From Phytoseiulus persimilis (lineage: Eukaryota > Arthropoda > Arachnida > Mesostigmata > Phytoseiidae): a stretch of DNA of 64,000 nucleotides. The notes under the pieces are model-generated. The model did not search any database. It was not told the origin of the DNA and worked only from the letters and a program-made list of their open reading frames with translations. The stretch's first letter is position 1; every line of letters starts with the position of its first letter. A program made the translations under genes and the position numbers. Shown in pieces: positions 10,727 through 22,382 of the stretch. The stretch covers positions 39,056,745 through 39,120,744 of the forward strand of contig CM075102.1 in the NCBI GenBank assembly GCA_037576195.1, in the 5' to 3' direction.

Positions 10727-11326
10727 TTGAGGCTTCTTGTTGACGACTGGCGACCGTCGGCCACGATTGAGAGAAAAAACCTCCCATTCACAAGGGAGGA
10801 CGTGATCGACCTGACGGAAATCCAGTCAGGACTGCTCATGACCGAGCTCGGATTTTGTGTTGATTTTCGTTCCTTGTCGGTGTGGCACTTCCCGCTCTCA
10901 GATGGAGTGCGGCATTCGGAACCAAGATCACCAATCCACCTGTGTGGAGCTAGACAAACAGCAGATGGCGCGAATACTTCATGCATGATTCGGAAAGCAA
11001 ACCGACGCTGTTATTTCATTAATCGCAAAGGGCGTGAGTTGGTTCACTTGGCTGGTTGGGGTGCCTGCTCTGTACCATTAGCTCTGTTGAATGGTCTTCG
11101 TTATATGCATTTGCGACACCGAAGTGACGGCGATCACACAAGTGAGCCTAGGAAACGATGGTACTCCACTGAGAAGATGAATTGGGGTCGGAACGAGACG
11201 AAAATACCCGAGTTTGACCACCGCTGTAATTGCGTTATCCTTCCTCGATCCTCACTGCCCTCCCGATGTCACGACAAGCAGTCCGGGAAACTTCACCCAG
11301 AGATGGGAAGTATCTGTGAGCTGTGA
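10727..11326 (+). CDS. 199-codon open frame, unknown
   Basis: This is one of the longest open frames in the window. It has Asp/Glu/Lys-containing composition and no signal peptide or obvious membrane segment. Two internal donors (GTGAGT at about 11034, GTGAGC at about 11141) and an acceptor near 11302 suggest the real exon structure may be shorter. There is no homology I recognise. It could be chance: a random maximum of roughly 180 codons is expected at this size and composition. Confidence 0.2.
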   Translation: MRLLVDDWRPSATIERKNLPFTREDVIDLTEIQSGLLMTELGFCVDFRSLSVWHFPLSDGVRHSEPRSPIHLCGARQTADGANTSCMIRKANRRCYFINRKGRELVHLAGWGACSVPLALLNGLRYMHLRHRSDGDHTSEPRKRWYSTEKMNWGRNETKIPEFDHRCNCVILPRSSLPSRCHDKQSGKLHPEMGSICEL

Positions 11327-13240
11327 AAAAAACCGATCGGAGGACGAATTGATCGGGAGCTTCGTCGATGAGCGACATAAACACACCACCACTGATCACA
11401 CGTGGAACAGAGCGATTTTCTGAAGCCGTAGTTGTTCATTCCTCCATCCATAGTGTTCGTTCCTGCTTGTTGCTCGGATGGATGGTCGGCTGACTGGTCG
11501 ACCGGCGGGATTGTGATGAATGGGTTCTGCGAGCGAGTTCACCAGACGGGTAGACAACCAACAAACGAATGAAGCAGAAATCCGGAGCAGAAGTTCTTCT
11601 TCCATTTTCCACAGCGCTAAGGCGCGGCCGACACGACTTATTGATATTTCAGCGTGCGTTTAGCGGATTTTTTTTCGGCCTCGCTGCTGGTGCTTTTCAG
11701 TGTTTGATTCGGCGCGGTGACTACGGACTCGGCGACCGACGGGTACGCCGATCGGCAGGCCAGGCAATACGAAAAACTCCAAAAGATGAATCGCCATGAT
11801 GACCCGTTTGTCGCCACCGCCGATGCCGACGAATCAGACGAACGAACGAATCGTACCGGGCACCAACAGTCTGAGCGAGAGTATGAAAGAAACGGACGAA
11901 GACAGGCGACCGACCACCCGGTGACTTATTCGGTAGCCAGCCGACGGCAGCCGATGGACTCGGTGAACTGTAGTTGCATGGCTGCTGTTGTGGCGGTTGT
12001 TGTACGTCGCACTCAGCCGGGCCATCCAACCATCGAACCAGTCACTCAGTCAGCGAGACAACGAAACAGCCAAACAGACAGTCGACCGGTAGCTGAGAAA
12101 TTGCTCTTTTTGAAAACTGTATCGAATATGTAATGGTAATGGCCGACGCTCTTACCACTGTGGCTGCGGGCCACGGTAGCTTTCGTTGTTCCGTTCCTTC
12201 TATCGTTGTTGTACCAGTTCTCCGTGGCCACTTGATTTCATATTCGCTCGCTGGTATGTTTTCAAGAGGATCGAAGAAGTTGACCTGTGTGTGTTCTTCT
12301 GCCAGACGGTCTTCGGAAGAGTGGGCATTCGTTCAACGAGATATTCAGCGCTGCAGATGTCGTATATGGTCGGAGGCTGGAGGTTCAGGCATCACTCAAT
12401 AATCACCATCTATCAATCCATGGATATATGGGGTGCCGAATCGAGAAATAATGCGTTCAGGCGACGAGATCTGAAGGAACCGGTCATCTGACGCTCAGTA
12501 ATCCATCCATCTATCTATAATACGCATACGCCTAATCATCCAGTCATAGGAAGTGGATGGAGAGTGATTGGCGCTTGAATCTCACCGTTCTAATCGTGAT
12601 TATTGGCAATGACCAACGGATCCGATCGTCCACGATTATATCCTACAGAGTTCTTATCGTCAAATCGGTGACTCGCATATAAAGTTTGGAGTTGTCCGAC
12701 TTGATTTTGAGACCGCCGGTGCTGAGATCTTATCTCGCGTTCTCATCCAAGATCTCCATCGTCCACGGGAATCACTTTTCCGCAGTTTTATCTTCCTTCA
12801 TTCGAGTTAAACTCTCCGCGAATAACGACCATGCTGTCGTGAAAGAAACGGGAAAGTTTGGTCTCAATACCTCAGCAGAAACTTCAAAACGGGATCCAAA
12901 GCATCTCAGCCATACAGGCGACAGATCGTTCAATAAATCGCTTCAGGAGATTCCGACACGACAGTACAAAAAAAAACTCATTGTTTCCGGTGTTTCGTGG
13001 CTCTGTGGGTCAACAGTTTCCGTGCTTTCATTGCGGAAGAACGAGAAGAACTTCAGAGGTGAAAACGACGAACAGCAGCTGAATTGTTGTACCCTCGCTA
13101 GCTCCTCTCTTCTTCCAGTTCTAGTCAGGCATGTACGCACGATCTCGTTCAGTGCCGAACCGTTCGTCAATCCATCTAGCGCAAAATGAGAATCGTCTAA
13201 AGCTTATGATAAACCTGGAGAAGAGAGGATCAGCAGTGTA
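11327..13240. other. Low-complexity and unresolved stretch
   Basis: 11450-12070 is rich in quasi-periodic 4-bp motifs (CGAC, GACG, CAGT variants), which create Asp/Arg/Glu-rich frames such as 11717-12133 with no further support. 12686-13189 holds a 167-codon plus frame, Lys/Ser/Asn-rich, with no recognisable domain. Confidence 0.35.
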
Positions 13241-13874
13241 ATGCGCCAAACCAGGACTCTGGAAAACTGGTATGCTCATTATCGAGCGGGTTCCCGCGAA
13301 GACCGCGGGTGCAAGAGCCTCCAGCTTGATCCAATGTGGGGAGAGCCGTTCTCTATGTTGCGGAAATTCATGAAGCTCGAGATAGAACAGCACTCGAAAA
13401 TGTCTGAAAATTCCGTGGGTTCCTCAGCCCGACTCAGCTGCGATCCGCTGTTCCACAGGTGCTCGAGCGAATCTCCAGATATCTCTCTCGATGTGAAGCG
13501 AGCCGAGAAGAGCGTGGGTGATAACCTTCTCGAGATAAACTCAAGTTGTTCTCCCTCTTCCACTCTCCCCATATATAAGACGGTGAGCTGGATGTTCCGT
13601 TGGTCTGGCTCGTTAAGATAGTGATGGCGGCGTTCCGTTGCAGCCATTGTTGTATGGTAAGAAATGTCGAGGCTTACTTTTACTCCAAGTTCAGAATGAA
13701 GCGCGTCTCTCTTTCCTCCTTGGGAAGATTTATGTCTCTATTCCCCGCAGCTGCTGCACCCTAGCCCTGGGCAAAAAGAGGCCAGACCCTCAGAGTTCAA
13801 ACTTGGAAAAGGTCCGCTTCGCTTCCGGGAGTTTATCCTCCGCAACCGCACATGAAGACATTTCTCGTGAATGA
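13241..13874 (+). CDS. Candidate two-exon gene with rival antisense frame
   Basis: Exon 1 (13241-13582, from ATG) ends in phase 0 at a GTGAGC donor. A 61-nt intron ends CCGTTGCAG at 13643, and exon 2 (13644-13874) continues in phase 0 to a stop, giving 190 residues. The protein is mixed charged with no signal peptide and no known motif. The opposite strand is equally striking: an ATG at 13647 with near-perfect context (ACAACAATGG) opens a 122-codon acidic frame down to 13279. A minus exon candidate at about 13948-13740 follows a long T-rich tract. Only one strand is likely to be coding; I cannot say which. Confidence 0.27.
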
Positions 13875-14468
13875 GCTCTGTAATACGCTCAAGCAAGTTT
13901 ATAGAGCTCTCATACATTTGACGGAAGTCCAACGAGCGATCTTGACGAAAAAAAAGAATGGAGACGAAAGAGGGAGATTTGCAGTCAAGAGGATGTCCTA
14001 GTGCCGTTCGGCCGTAGCCCCTCCCAAGCAGTGACGTGCACAAACGAATCGATGGGCCGATAGGGAGGAGATGTGAATTTCTGTCCAACTGAAGACACGC
14101 TAACACTTGACGTAGAGCCAGAAGAGATTTGTGGACACAAGACACCTGGCTACTTTGCTTGCTTGATGCTTCGTTCGATGCTTCTATCGGCCGCTCACTC
14201 GGTCTCGGCCCAAATTTGTTGTGGGATGATCCAGTGCCACTCAATGGAGGGTTAGCTTTCGCGGATCTAGATAAGGGTGATCTACGACGTTCGGCGCGCG
14301 GTCAGCGCCGTCAACAACGAGAAGAAAAAGAGAGGGAAGAAGCGCTTGCGCGAACAAATGACAACTTTTTTCCTTCCTCATTTCGTTCGGCTCCTCTCTA
14401 CCGCTGAGTTAGACTCGCCCCGACGAAGAGGTGTCCCCTAAGCAATTTTCGAACAGGCAATCAATTTT

Positions 14469-15095
14469 TCATTCCAACCATCTCTCGAAGTGGGATTCTA
14501 TTTCCATCAGTCGATTTTCCCCACGATTTCGATGGCTCTGGATTGCGCTCAAGCCGGCGACCCCTGATGGCTCCACGGTGACTGTCGGAATTCGGTTCCT
14601 CTCACTTCCACCGACCTCCGTCTCTTTCGGGCTGAGATTCTCCTTGACCAAGCGCCAGAAATGATTGAGTCGAACGGGACGAATAAACGAACGGGTGGGA
14701 AGAGAGGAACTCAGAATGTACGTCTGACGGAAACGAATGAGCTCAGGAATTGAATAGCAAACTACCGCGGTCTGATTCCGTGAACGACGTCGCAATGCGT
14801 TGTGCATTTCGCAAACCCGTGGAGTGAGGCAGCGGCTCTTCGGTACACCGAGCTGGCGAACGAACCGACCAACGAAACCCCCCCTCCCCAAGATGGGTGA
14901 ACCAGACGACTGTTGATTCCGGGAAATTATTCCCGCGAGACCTATCTCACCAAGGTCGGCGGTGACCCGGGTCGTTCCCTCTGGTGCAGATCCGGAGGAG
15001 TCGTTCTGATGCGAAGCCTCTCGATGGCCTTGTGGGTTCAGCTTTGCCGTTGTTGCGTTCCCGCATTTCATCGCTATCCCGTGTAATAAACCCAT
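14469..15095 (-). CDS. 208-codon open frame, unknown
   Basis: A continuous frame from ATG 15095 to TGA at 14469, with normal composition in its C-terminal 120 residues. A GTGAGA donor inside it (about 14948) could end a first exon. Overlapping minus frames at 15621-15229 and 15589-15074 are also long and helix-like. There is no homology I recognise. The cluster suggests minus-strand coding between 14.4 and 15.6 kb, but the frame cannot be fixed by eye. Confidence 0.2.
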   Translation of the reverse strand: MGLLHGIAMKCGNATTAKLNPQGHREASHQNDSSGSAPEGTTRVTADLGEIGLAGIISRNQQSSGSPILGRGGFVGRFVRQLGVPKSRCLTPRVCEMHNALRRRSRNQTAVVCYSIPELIRFRQTYILSSSLPTRSFIRPVRLNHFWRLVKENLSPKETEVGGSERNRIPTVTVEPSGVAGLSAIQSHRNRGENRLMEIESHFERWLE

Positions 15096-15629
15096 TCAGA
15101 ATACGCGGTACTTCCGTGTGCTGCGGAATCAAACTGATTCGTATTTTTCCTCCGCAGAAAACCTTCGAGGAAACTGACGACCCCTGAGCTGGGGCTGCGA
15201 GCAGTTTTTTCTTTATTATTGGCGGATCCTATTCCCAATGAGGCAATTGGCTCCAAACCACAAAAACGCTCGAGACTGGATCCACAAAGCCTTCCGAGTG
15301 TTCTGGCCGAGAGAACTTCGGTAATCGTTTCAATGGATGCTTCGAGATCGAATCCGACCGGAGCAATTTGAGCAGACAAAAGCATTGTGTGAAGAGTGAA
15401 GGAACGAAGAGCAATAACAGGGGAGGGGAGAGTCCTTCTTTTTTCCCTAGTGCGTCCAAAAACTTCGAGGAGAATTCCGTCCACAACGACGCATCGTTCA
15501 ACAAACTCATTTCGCTCCGAATCAACTTCGCCGCTTCCCAGAAGGCCACGCGATCGCCCGCTTGTTCGAAGCACTGCGACCGACAGCAAAAAATGTGGAC
15601 GCTCGATAAGTTTTCGCGCACATTTTAGA

Positions 15630-17336
15630 ACCTCTACCTCAACGATCGAGATAGTTCGTCCTATTCCACGGCGTTTTCGAGAAGCGGAAAGTCTAAAGCA
15701 GTCCGCTGCCTCCAGGAACGACAGCTGATCTCAGTTGAGACTGCTTGCCCTTTGAAGAGTTTCTTCCACTGCGGATCGAATGCGTAATGCAATGGCGATC
15801 GGAGCTCCTTCCTCTCAAATTTTTTTTTTCCCTCAACGGAACACTTTGTCTGCTCGACGAAGCTTGTGAAGTTAGAGGGGTCAGCTTTTAACCGCCGCGG
15901 GAAGTTCTTCGTAACCGGGGATGATGCTCGGATTGGTTCCAGACGCGGGAAGGTATCTCATCGGATTCGTTTCGCGTCTCTCGGGCAAGCCGAGCTGAAT
16001 AATTCCATAGCTAATAATGCCCGTAGCCCCACTTGAGTGCATGTGCGTGTATGTGAGTGTTACCTCAGAGCTTTGTAGCCTGGGAATCCGTATCGGCATC
16101 GAGCGGTGACGCATGACACACGACAGCCAACCGGTCGACGAGTCGGCTGCCTGCTCCCACTAATCCCATCTCTAACACTTAACCTACAAGGGAGTATCCA
16201 TGGAGATGTAAAAAACAATCCTACTACACTTCGTCTGACGAGCGACATTTCTGCACACGCCACCAATCGCCATCCTAATGATGACTCTCGGCTGGCTTTT
16301 GCGAGGCTCAGCTCCGGTTTCGGCTCGTTTAGATACTCGAGAGAAGCTCTACAGGGAAATCAGGATGACCGGCACAGAGCCATTTTCGATGCCTCCGAAG
16401 AATCCCAACTGATCCCGAAAACAATCGTCCCAGAAGCATGAGCGAGGCGAGCCGCATTCTGCAATGGCAGCTGATCGATGAAGTCCTCCGGAGCGTTTTC
16501 TACCTGCTCTCGGCGTCGCGCAAGAATCCGCAGAATGTGAGCGACCCATATGTTTTGCTTTGATTGCGACTTCTGTTTGTGCACAAACATGTGTACACAT
16601 GTTAACGAATCTAGGGGCGATAAAGGAAGGCGTTTCTCGAAACTACCCACCGCATGGACTTACGAATCACCGATATTCGACACACATTCAGGAACAGAGT
16701 CCGAACCGGAATGCGTGAGAACCTTTCGGGGGTCGCAGTGCGGGGAATCTCCGCTCCGCGCGGGAATTTGCAGGTTTTTGAAGGACAGCGACAGACGGTG
16801 TCGTCAAGAGAGGGCCGTCATCGGAGCGAGTTGACATCCGATTGCAAAGAGGACGCGAGAGTACCTGCGAGAGCTCGACTGAACAAGCAGAGTGTAGGGC
16901 GGGAACAAGTTGCAACCCGCACGTCGGCCGGGAAAAGATTCACATGAGAGTGAATCGCTTCTGTACGAAAAGTTGTCGAGATCTGAAGAGGATCGACGGG
17001 GGGAAGAGGATGCCGTATCGGATGCCGAGCCGCTTGTGCTGTCGCGTTCAAGTGTCAGTTTAGGTCGTGCGAGTTATGAGCGCTCGAGGCAAAAATGCTG
17101 CAATAAGAAATTCCATTTGCTATCGGGTTTCGAGGAGCGAAACTGGCTCTCATGATATCCGATACGGGCACGGCATTGGATTTCCATGGGAGGAAAAATC
17201 TCGATTCGATGCGACAAATCAGTTTGCCTCTGGAGGTGCAGCGCAACGAGGTAGCAGAGCAGGCGATGTCATGGGAGAGGAGGCTCGCGGGCGTTTTTGA
17301 AACCGGACTCCGTGTCACCACACGGGATCGGCTCTG
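15630..17336. other. Unresolved stretch with Cys-rich and acidic plus frames
   Basis: 16550-16834 (+) opens at an ATG with repeated cysteines. 16842-17063 (+) in another frame is also Cys-rich. 16910-17155 (+) is strongly Ser/Glu/Asp-rich, like a cytoplasmic tail. No splice chain linking them was found. 15630-16500 shows nothing I can support. Confidence 0.3.
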
Positions 17337-17756
17337 ATGTCTGAACTAATAAAGCAGCTCGTCGGAATAGTGTGTGCGTATCTATCTACACTCGTACAGT
17401 TTATGCTCGGAGATACGGCGCTGGCCGCAAACACGGTCACTGCCAAACACGTCAACATTTCGGTGTTTGAGGAGATTGTTGGCGCTGAGTTTAATGATCG
17501 CGAAAGAGCGTCCGGTGAGTCTTCCCGGACGGATCGTTCGCTCACGTCAGTTGTATGCGCTGCACCGACTCGCCTCGTTTTCTGACTGAATGGCTGGAGG
17601 TGGCTCTAGTCGGCCGACCGGCTGCCGGCGCGGCCTCCCTATCTGTCTAAATATCCGCGATCCGAACCCGGTGTCTGCTATAAGGCAGCATTGTGTATGA
17701 TGACAATGCAAGACTCTGATATCCAACCTGCTCGCTGCATAACTCAAAGGGGGTGA
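17337..17756 (+). CDS. Candidate small secreted protein, two exons
   Basis: Exon 1 (17337-17514) encodes a signal peptide of about 30 residues ending Ala-Leu-Ala, then a short acidic region. It ends in phase 1 at a consensus GTGAGT donor. Exon 2 (17689-17756) follows the acceptor AAGGCAG in phase 1 and ends TGA. The product would be 81 residues with two cysteines in the last 25. Length, leader and simple structure suit a secreted peptide precursor, but there is no recognised family or amidation/dibasic pattern. The start-codon context is weak. Confidence 0.3.
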
Positions 17757-18385
17757 AACCTCCACCCAGCGTTGCAGATCTCAGAGCTTAATTAGCGCCA
17801 CCAACTTTATGCACCAGCGTCATTTCTCAACTGAGCTCACGTCGACGCTCTCTCTCTCTCTCCATGTTCCTATAGAGCAAACTCTCTTTCCGGAGGATCC
17901 CGGTTTCCCCGCAACTCATCGTCTCCAGACAACGGACCTTCGTCCTTCTTAATTTCCGACCGTTATTTCACTCTCAGGTCCTAGGGGAAGGATTCCGGTA
18001 GGGTTCGACCGCGTCAAAACCTGTACCTGGGCAGCAACTGGCGGATTGGCCAGCAGTCGCATCACTCAGGCTTAAGGCTTGGAGCCGGCACCCCCTTCGA
18101 ATGTCACTCGATGCCGCGCTGGAGATAGGCTGCCTGCCGATGGCCGTTGGGAGGATCGTAGTCAACTCGTGAAGAACGACAAACGGAGATGTTTGGAGTA
18201 AATAGCGAAGAATGGACTCCGCCAGCAGGATCTCAATGGCGAGAGAAGCGTGAAACTCAGTGGGGATCGTAAACGACTCCAACGAGCTCGAGACGGACAG
18301 ACCGACCGACGGACAGACAAAGAGTCCACCAGCAGCAGCCGTGGCTGCTGTAGGCTGTGACACATTACTGGCTCGAGGAGCATTG

Positions 18386-18400
18386 AGCAGCAGCAGCAGC
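18386..18400. repeat. (AGC)5 microsatellite
   Basis: Five perfect AGC units, followed by AAC units. Confidence 0.9.
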
Positions 18401-18460
18401 AACAACTAGCGAGACCACCGAAGCACATTTCGGTTCAACCAACCGGAAAAATCTTTGTAA

Positions 18461-18473
18461 ACACACACACACA
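18461..18473. repeat. (AC)n microsatellite
   Basis: ACACACACACACA, 13 nt, perfect. Confidence 0.9.
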
Positions 18474-19333
18474 GCCACAACGGAGACAACGACGGCGCAA
18501 TCGCCAACAATAGCGGAAAGCGGGAGGCAAACTTGACTGCAAACACCTTTTCAGGTAGTTCAGCAGTTCCCGAATTGACAGGTAGAACATGAACTGTGAC
18601 ATTTACATGAAACGAGCAGATGCCACTTCCAAGAAAGCGTAGCAAATCGCCCGCGTTGAATCTCAATTGAATTCGCCGGGGCAGCGAGTTCGTGTCGATA
18701 GCTGCAACCTAGACACGCTCAATCGACGAGAAAGAAGTGCACAACATCTAGGTTCCTGTCGGTCCGTGAACCCGGCTCCGTCTCCCCCATCTGAGCGACA
18801 CGCTAGTCCAGAATGTCTTCCGGGAGCCTAACTGACATAGTCGAACTCGGAAGACACAACCGGAAGGCTCCTGCCGAGAACCTTCCTTCCGTTCCAGTAC
18901 GTCGGAATCGGAGAGCTCACCCGGCTACCGGGGCTTGTTCAAGGGCAAGATTCCCATAGGACCCGAATGGATTGTTACCTCATGGACTTCGGTTCAAGTC
19001 AGGCCTCCCACTTCGCGTCCCAATCGGCCGCCAAAGCGTTAGGGCGATTGAGCGAACGCACGGCTACTATACGCATCAAACAAGCGCACACACGATTGCA
19101 AGCCAATGCTCCTGTGGGACTCGCTGTGCTCTACGAAGAAGCAGCCGAACGGGAAGAAGCGGAGCTCAAGGCCGGGTGGCCATCCCATGCAAATTTCCAC
19201 GTGCGAACTGCACGCACGATCCTCCCAACTACGAACGCTCGTCAGCGATTTGCTGGACCGTGAACGGCGGAGAATGTTCTCCTGGATTTATGGTTTGAGT
19301 ATTTATTGGTATCGAGCGATCTTTCACTTCAAG

Positions 19334-20275
19334 CTAGTATCCGTCGTGATGGCCTCGGCCGTAGCCATGATGTGCATGTGCTCCGTGGTGTTCGGCTTTT
19401 TGCTCAGCGTGGTGTCCATACCCACCGTGGAGCTTACCTCCGCTATGGGGGCCCGTGGTGTCCCCTATAATGGACCCCTTGATGAACCTCGCTGCTACGG
19501 TGGCCGTGGTGCTCGCAATGTCCACCATCGAGGCCGTGCTCCATATCATTTTTGCCCCAATCCCTCTAGTTCTCATATCCGTATACCCGGACCCTCTGAT
19601 ACTGTCTGTGGCTTGCCCGATGTCCGCGACGGGCGTCGCGGCTTCCAATGAAATCGAGGTCGTCGTGGCCCCCGAAATGGTATCCATGATGTCTCCCTCC
19701 TCTCCTTTCTCAATTCCCCGTAATGGTTACCGCTGTGATGACCACGCGACCCGTGATGTCCTCCGAGGTGACCGTAGCCTCCGTGACCGTGATCAAGTGG
19801 GACATGCATTGAACTTTCATTCGCAACACACTCTGCTAGATAACTCCAAAAGGTAGTGGACTACACACCCGAGAGCTGGGACGAGTGAAGGCAGAGGGAA
19901 GGCGATTGGAGGAAGAAATACACTACCGATGGCCGTGTCCGGCGTGCTGTCCGTAATGACCCGTTTCAGAGGTTTCGAGATCGTTTGTGACCTCCGTCAC
20001 CTTCGTTCCAGACAGCGGCGCTCTATCCGATAGCGGAGCCGAGCTTCCGTCGAGGACCTCGTTCTTGACCGATGGGGCGCCCTCGGTCTGAAATCGAAAT
20101 AGAGAACTACCAAACGCTCTTTGCTGATCGCTCGAACCACCGAGTGGGATGTTGGAGTACAAACGCACGGGCTATTTGTTCTTGGTCTTGCGAAAGCTGT
20201 TCGCTCACGTACCGATTGGACAACGAGGCAGACCACGAAAGCAATTGAGGCAACGAGCAACTTGAATGGCGCCAT
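19334..20275 (-). pseudogene. Decayed His/Gly-rich secreted protein gene
   Basis: Exon 1 (20275-20213, 21 codons) is a clean signal peptide, split at a GTACGT donor in phase 0. Exon 2 (20087-19927) follows TTTCAG and encodes an acidic spacer ending in a Gly-His-Gly motif, with a GTAGTG donor in phase 2, as in the intact copy at 22383. The third part begins with Gly-Tyr-Gly-His motifs near 19790. It then changes frame near 19700, meets an in-frame TAG near 19575, and regains the paralogue's C-terminal pattern (ending before TAG at 19334-19336) only in another frame. Short stretches align with the intact gene in three different frames, so indels are the simplest explanation. A functional, diverged C-terminus ending at 19573 is possible. 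The upstream TATA box is intact, so it may still be transcribed. Confidence 0.6.
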
Positions 20276-20310
20276 GTTTACTGTGTGCAGGAGTGGTTTC
20301 TCCGCAAAGC

Positions 20311-20317
20311 CTATATA
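20311..20317 (-). promoter_or_regulatory. TATA box (TATATAG)
   Basis: It sits 36 nt before the ATG at 20275 on the minus strand, which puts the predicted transcript start almost at the start codon. Confidence 0.55.
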
Positions 20318-20760
20318 GCTGGCGTAGGTGACGCTAGTTCCTCTCCGCTTTGTTGCTGCCGTCGGGTCCAATATTGGAGGGGGAGTTCTCGCTTGGTGTC
20401 TGTGTTCCCTCTTTTTTGCAGAATATATTCTGTGCGCAGTGTTGCGCGTCGTCGTTGACCCCACATGTCACCAAAGCAGAAAATGCGAAAACCTGGGATA
20501 TTTTTAGTATTTGAACAGCGGCTCGCAACAGCGACACGTTTCGGACTCTGCGCAGCCACTGTCGCTCTCTCTGAGCCCGAATGGCTGTCCCCTGTCCCGG
20601 AGCTGCCCATGTGGCTGGCCGCCGGCCCGTTTCCATCCACCTCTTTTCCCTCTATGTAAACGAACCCTTTGAATGACTCTCATTCTTCTGTGCAGAGGAG
20701 GTGTACGTTCTGGGATCTCGAGTTGCTGAGTAAACTTTCACTTTTTCCTCCTTACCACAG

Positions 20761-21030
20761 AGAGTTCGAGCCGCGAGAAAGCGTCCCGCCGTTTCTGCTC
20801 GTAGTACTTTGATGTCGTATTTATACGGGCTCTGCTGTGCGCGGTCCTCGGTGCTCGTTCTGCTCCGCCGTCAGGTTTATCCCTCGGAGCTGAGCTTTTC
20901 CGAATTCCTTCCGAGCTCTGACTACGATCTCTCCGTGGGAGGGCATAAACTCACTGTCCATCGACTCGTCTTGCAAGAATCCATCTCTAGGCCAACAATG
21001 TTCTTCGGAACTCTTGGAGAGATGCGATGA
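20761..21030 (+). CDS. BTB/POZ-like fragment
   Basis: Exon 20761-20800 follows a long pyrimidine tract ending CCACAG and stops at GTAGTA in phase 0. Exon 20875-21030 follows CGCCGTCAG in phase 0 and ends TGA. The second exon reads Ser-Asp-x-Asp-Leu, then Val-Gly-Gly-His-Lys-Leu, then His-Arg-Leu-Val-Leu and a Phe-Phe-Gly: the order and spacing of the first half of a BTB domain (D-V-x-L-V-V-x-x-x-x-F-x-x-H-R-x-V-L). The expected second half is missing. A neighbouring frame after 20985 carries an acidic continuation, so a frameshift or unseen splice is possible. The match is by pattern only. Confidence 0.25.
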   Translation, partial: RVRAARKRPAVSARSTLMSYLYGLCCARSSVLVLLRRQVYPSELSFSEFLPSSDYDLSVGGHKLTVHRLVLQESISRPTMFFGTLGEMR

Positions 21031-22326
21031 CTTCGACGAACTTGATGTTCCACCTTGCTGGCGAACGCGCTGCACCCTCCCGTAGCGCTCAGAGGACGCC
21101 ACGTCTCGGACGCGGGATTCGGGACCCAGGAGCCAAAGTCGACTCCGCCGATGGAATAACAGCTCTGAAGCATAGCTGACGTTGAGAAGTGTGCCATGAG
21201 CGGGCCAAAAAGTTATGTATAACCGGTGAACTAACGAGTGAACTAGCGGAAGAGCGAGCGAGCCAGCCAGTGAACGACAGTCGGCTTTTCGCTGGGCTAC
21301 GCTGTCTGGCTCTGATGAATGAGGCCGTTGCACGCGAGTCGTAGTCGTGGCGTTGCGTCGTTGAAACGCAGTGCGCGAGAGGCCTGTTCAAGTGTCACGC
21401 ATTGCCCACCCGATGTTTTCGGCGTGCAAAATGCACTAGGGCATTATCGCATACTGGAAACGCCATGGCATAATGCATACGAATTCCCTCTTCTGCCGCC
21501 TGTCGTCAACCCTCACGTCCTGCATTTCGGTCCTCATCGTTTTCCCTCAGCCTCCCAGAACTCTCCCGGCGTGAACTTTCAAATCTTCCGTACAGACAAT
21601 CCCGATTTCAGCGACACATCCCATTCTGAGCGTTCTGCACTCGCCACCTTCTGTCCGTACTTCATCCCGGAGTCTTCCGCGTCGTCCCGATCGTTTCCTT
21701 ATGTAGCTCGAGTTTCCCGTGGAAATATTCCAGGAGGGCTCGTGTAGAGCAGTTCCTTTTATTGGGATCTGGATTGCGGGCATCACGGGCAGGCTGTGGG
21801 AATCCTTCTGGTCCTTCGAAAATCACCCGAATCGGCAGAATCATCTCTGAGAACGGAATGACACGGAATTTGCTCGAACTCGTGTGACCTTGAACAGTTC
21901 GACAAGAAATGAGTTTGTCAGACCCACTGATTCGGCTCTTGCAAACTGAATCCCAACAACGTACATTAACAACAACCAGCAACAACCGCAAGGTTTCCCC
22001 GAATGCAGGCGGGACAAAAATATGTATGATTGATAGATGCAGAGCAAGACATATTATGGGGTTCGTCCCATCCTGGTGAATGAGTTCGCTACTCGTGAAC
22101 AGAAATCCCCCTCGACGGAACGACGTTTTGCCCGTGTGACTACACCTTGTCGCCCAAGATCAAGGTCCCGCAGTTCCGTGTATCGGTTGGCATGTTCAAA
22201 CTTGGGAGGCAAAAACATGCGGGGCTCGATCGCGCTCAAAACTTCAGTGCGAGCAAGCCCACTCGCCTTGTCAGGGAGCCCAGAAGGAACAACTTAAGAA
22301 CACTTTCACTTTTTCCACATCGAGCG
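21031..22326. other. Intergenic space between the two His-rich genes (part)
   Basis: No supported gene. Open frames at 21319-21747 (+) and 21991-21662 (-) have no motifs. This DNA probably holds regulatory sequence for 22383. Confidence 0.4.
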
Positions 22327-22333
22327 TATATAA
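22327..22333 (+). promoter_or_regulatory. TATA box (TATATAA)
   Basis: Perfect TATATAA, 56 nt before the preferred ATG at 22383 and 29 nt before an upstream in-frame ATG at 22356. Transcription should start at about 22355-22360. Confidence 0.75.
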
Positions 22334-22382
22334 CCCGACGCCTCAAAGACTCAGAATGAGAACAAGCCAACGCTCGAACAAT

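Larger units (their letters stand above)
17757..19333. other. Unresolved; minus-strand exon candidates and simple repeats
   Basis: A minus frame 18666-18547 precedes a GTGTTT donor, and 18405-17974 (-) is open with a Leu run derived from the CAG repeat; their phases do not join. 18967-19300 (+) has three plus frames open at once, one with a run of cysteines near 19200-19290. None is supported beyond openness. Confidence 0.3.

Noticed and set aside
10900..11080. Cys-Tyr-Phe-Ile-Asn-Arg-Lys-Gly segment, faintly like a fibroblast growth factor core
   Set aside because: The following residues lack the family's conserved Cys/Leu/Glu pattern, and a GTGAGT donor interrupts the motif.
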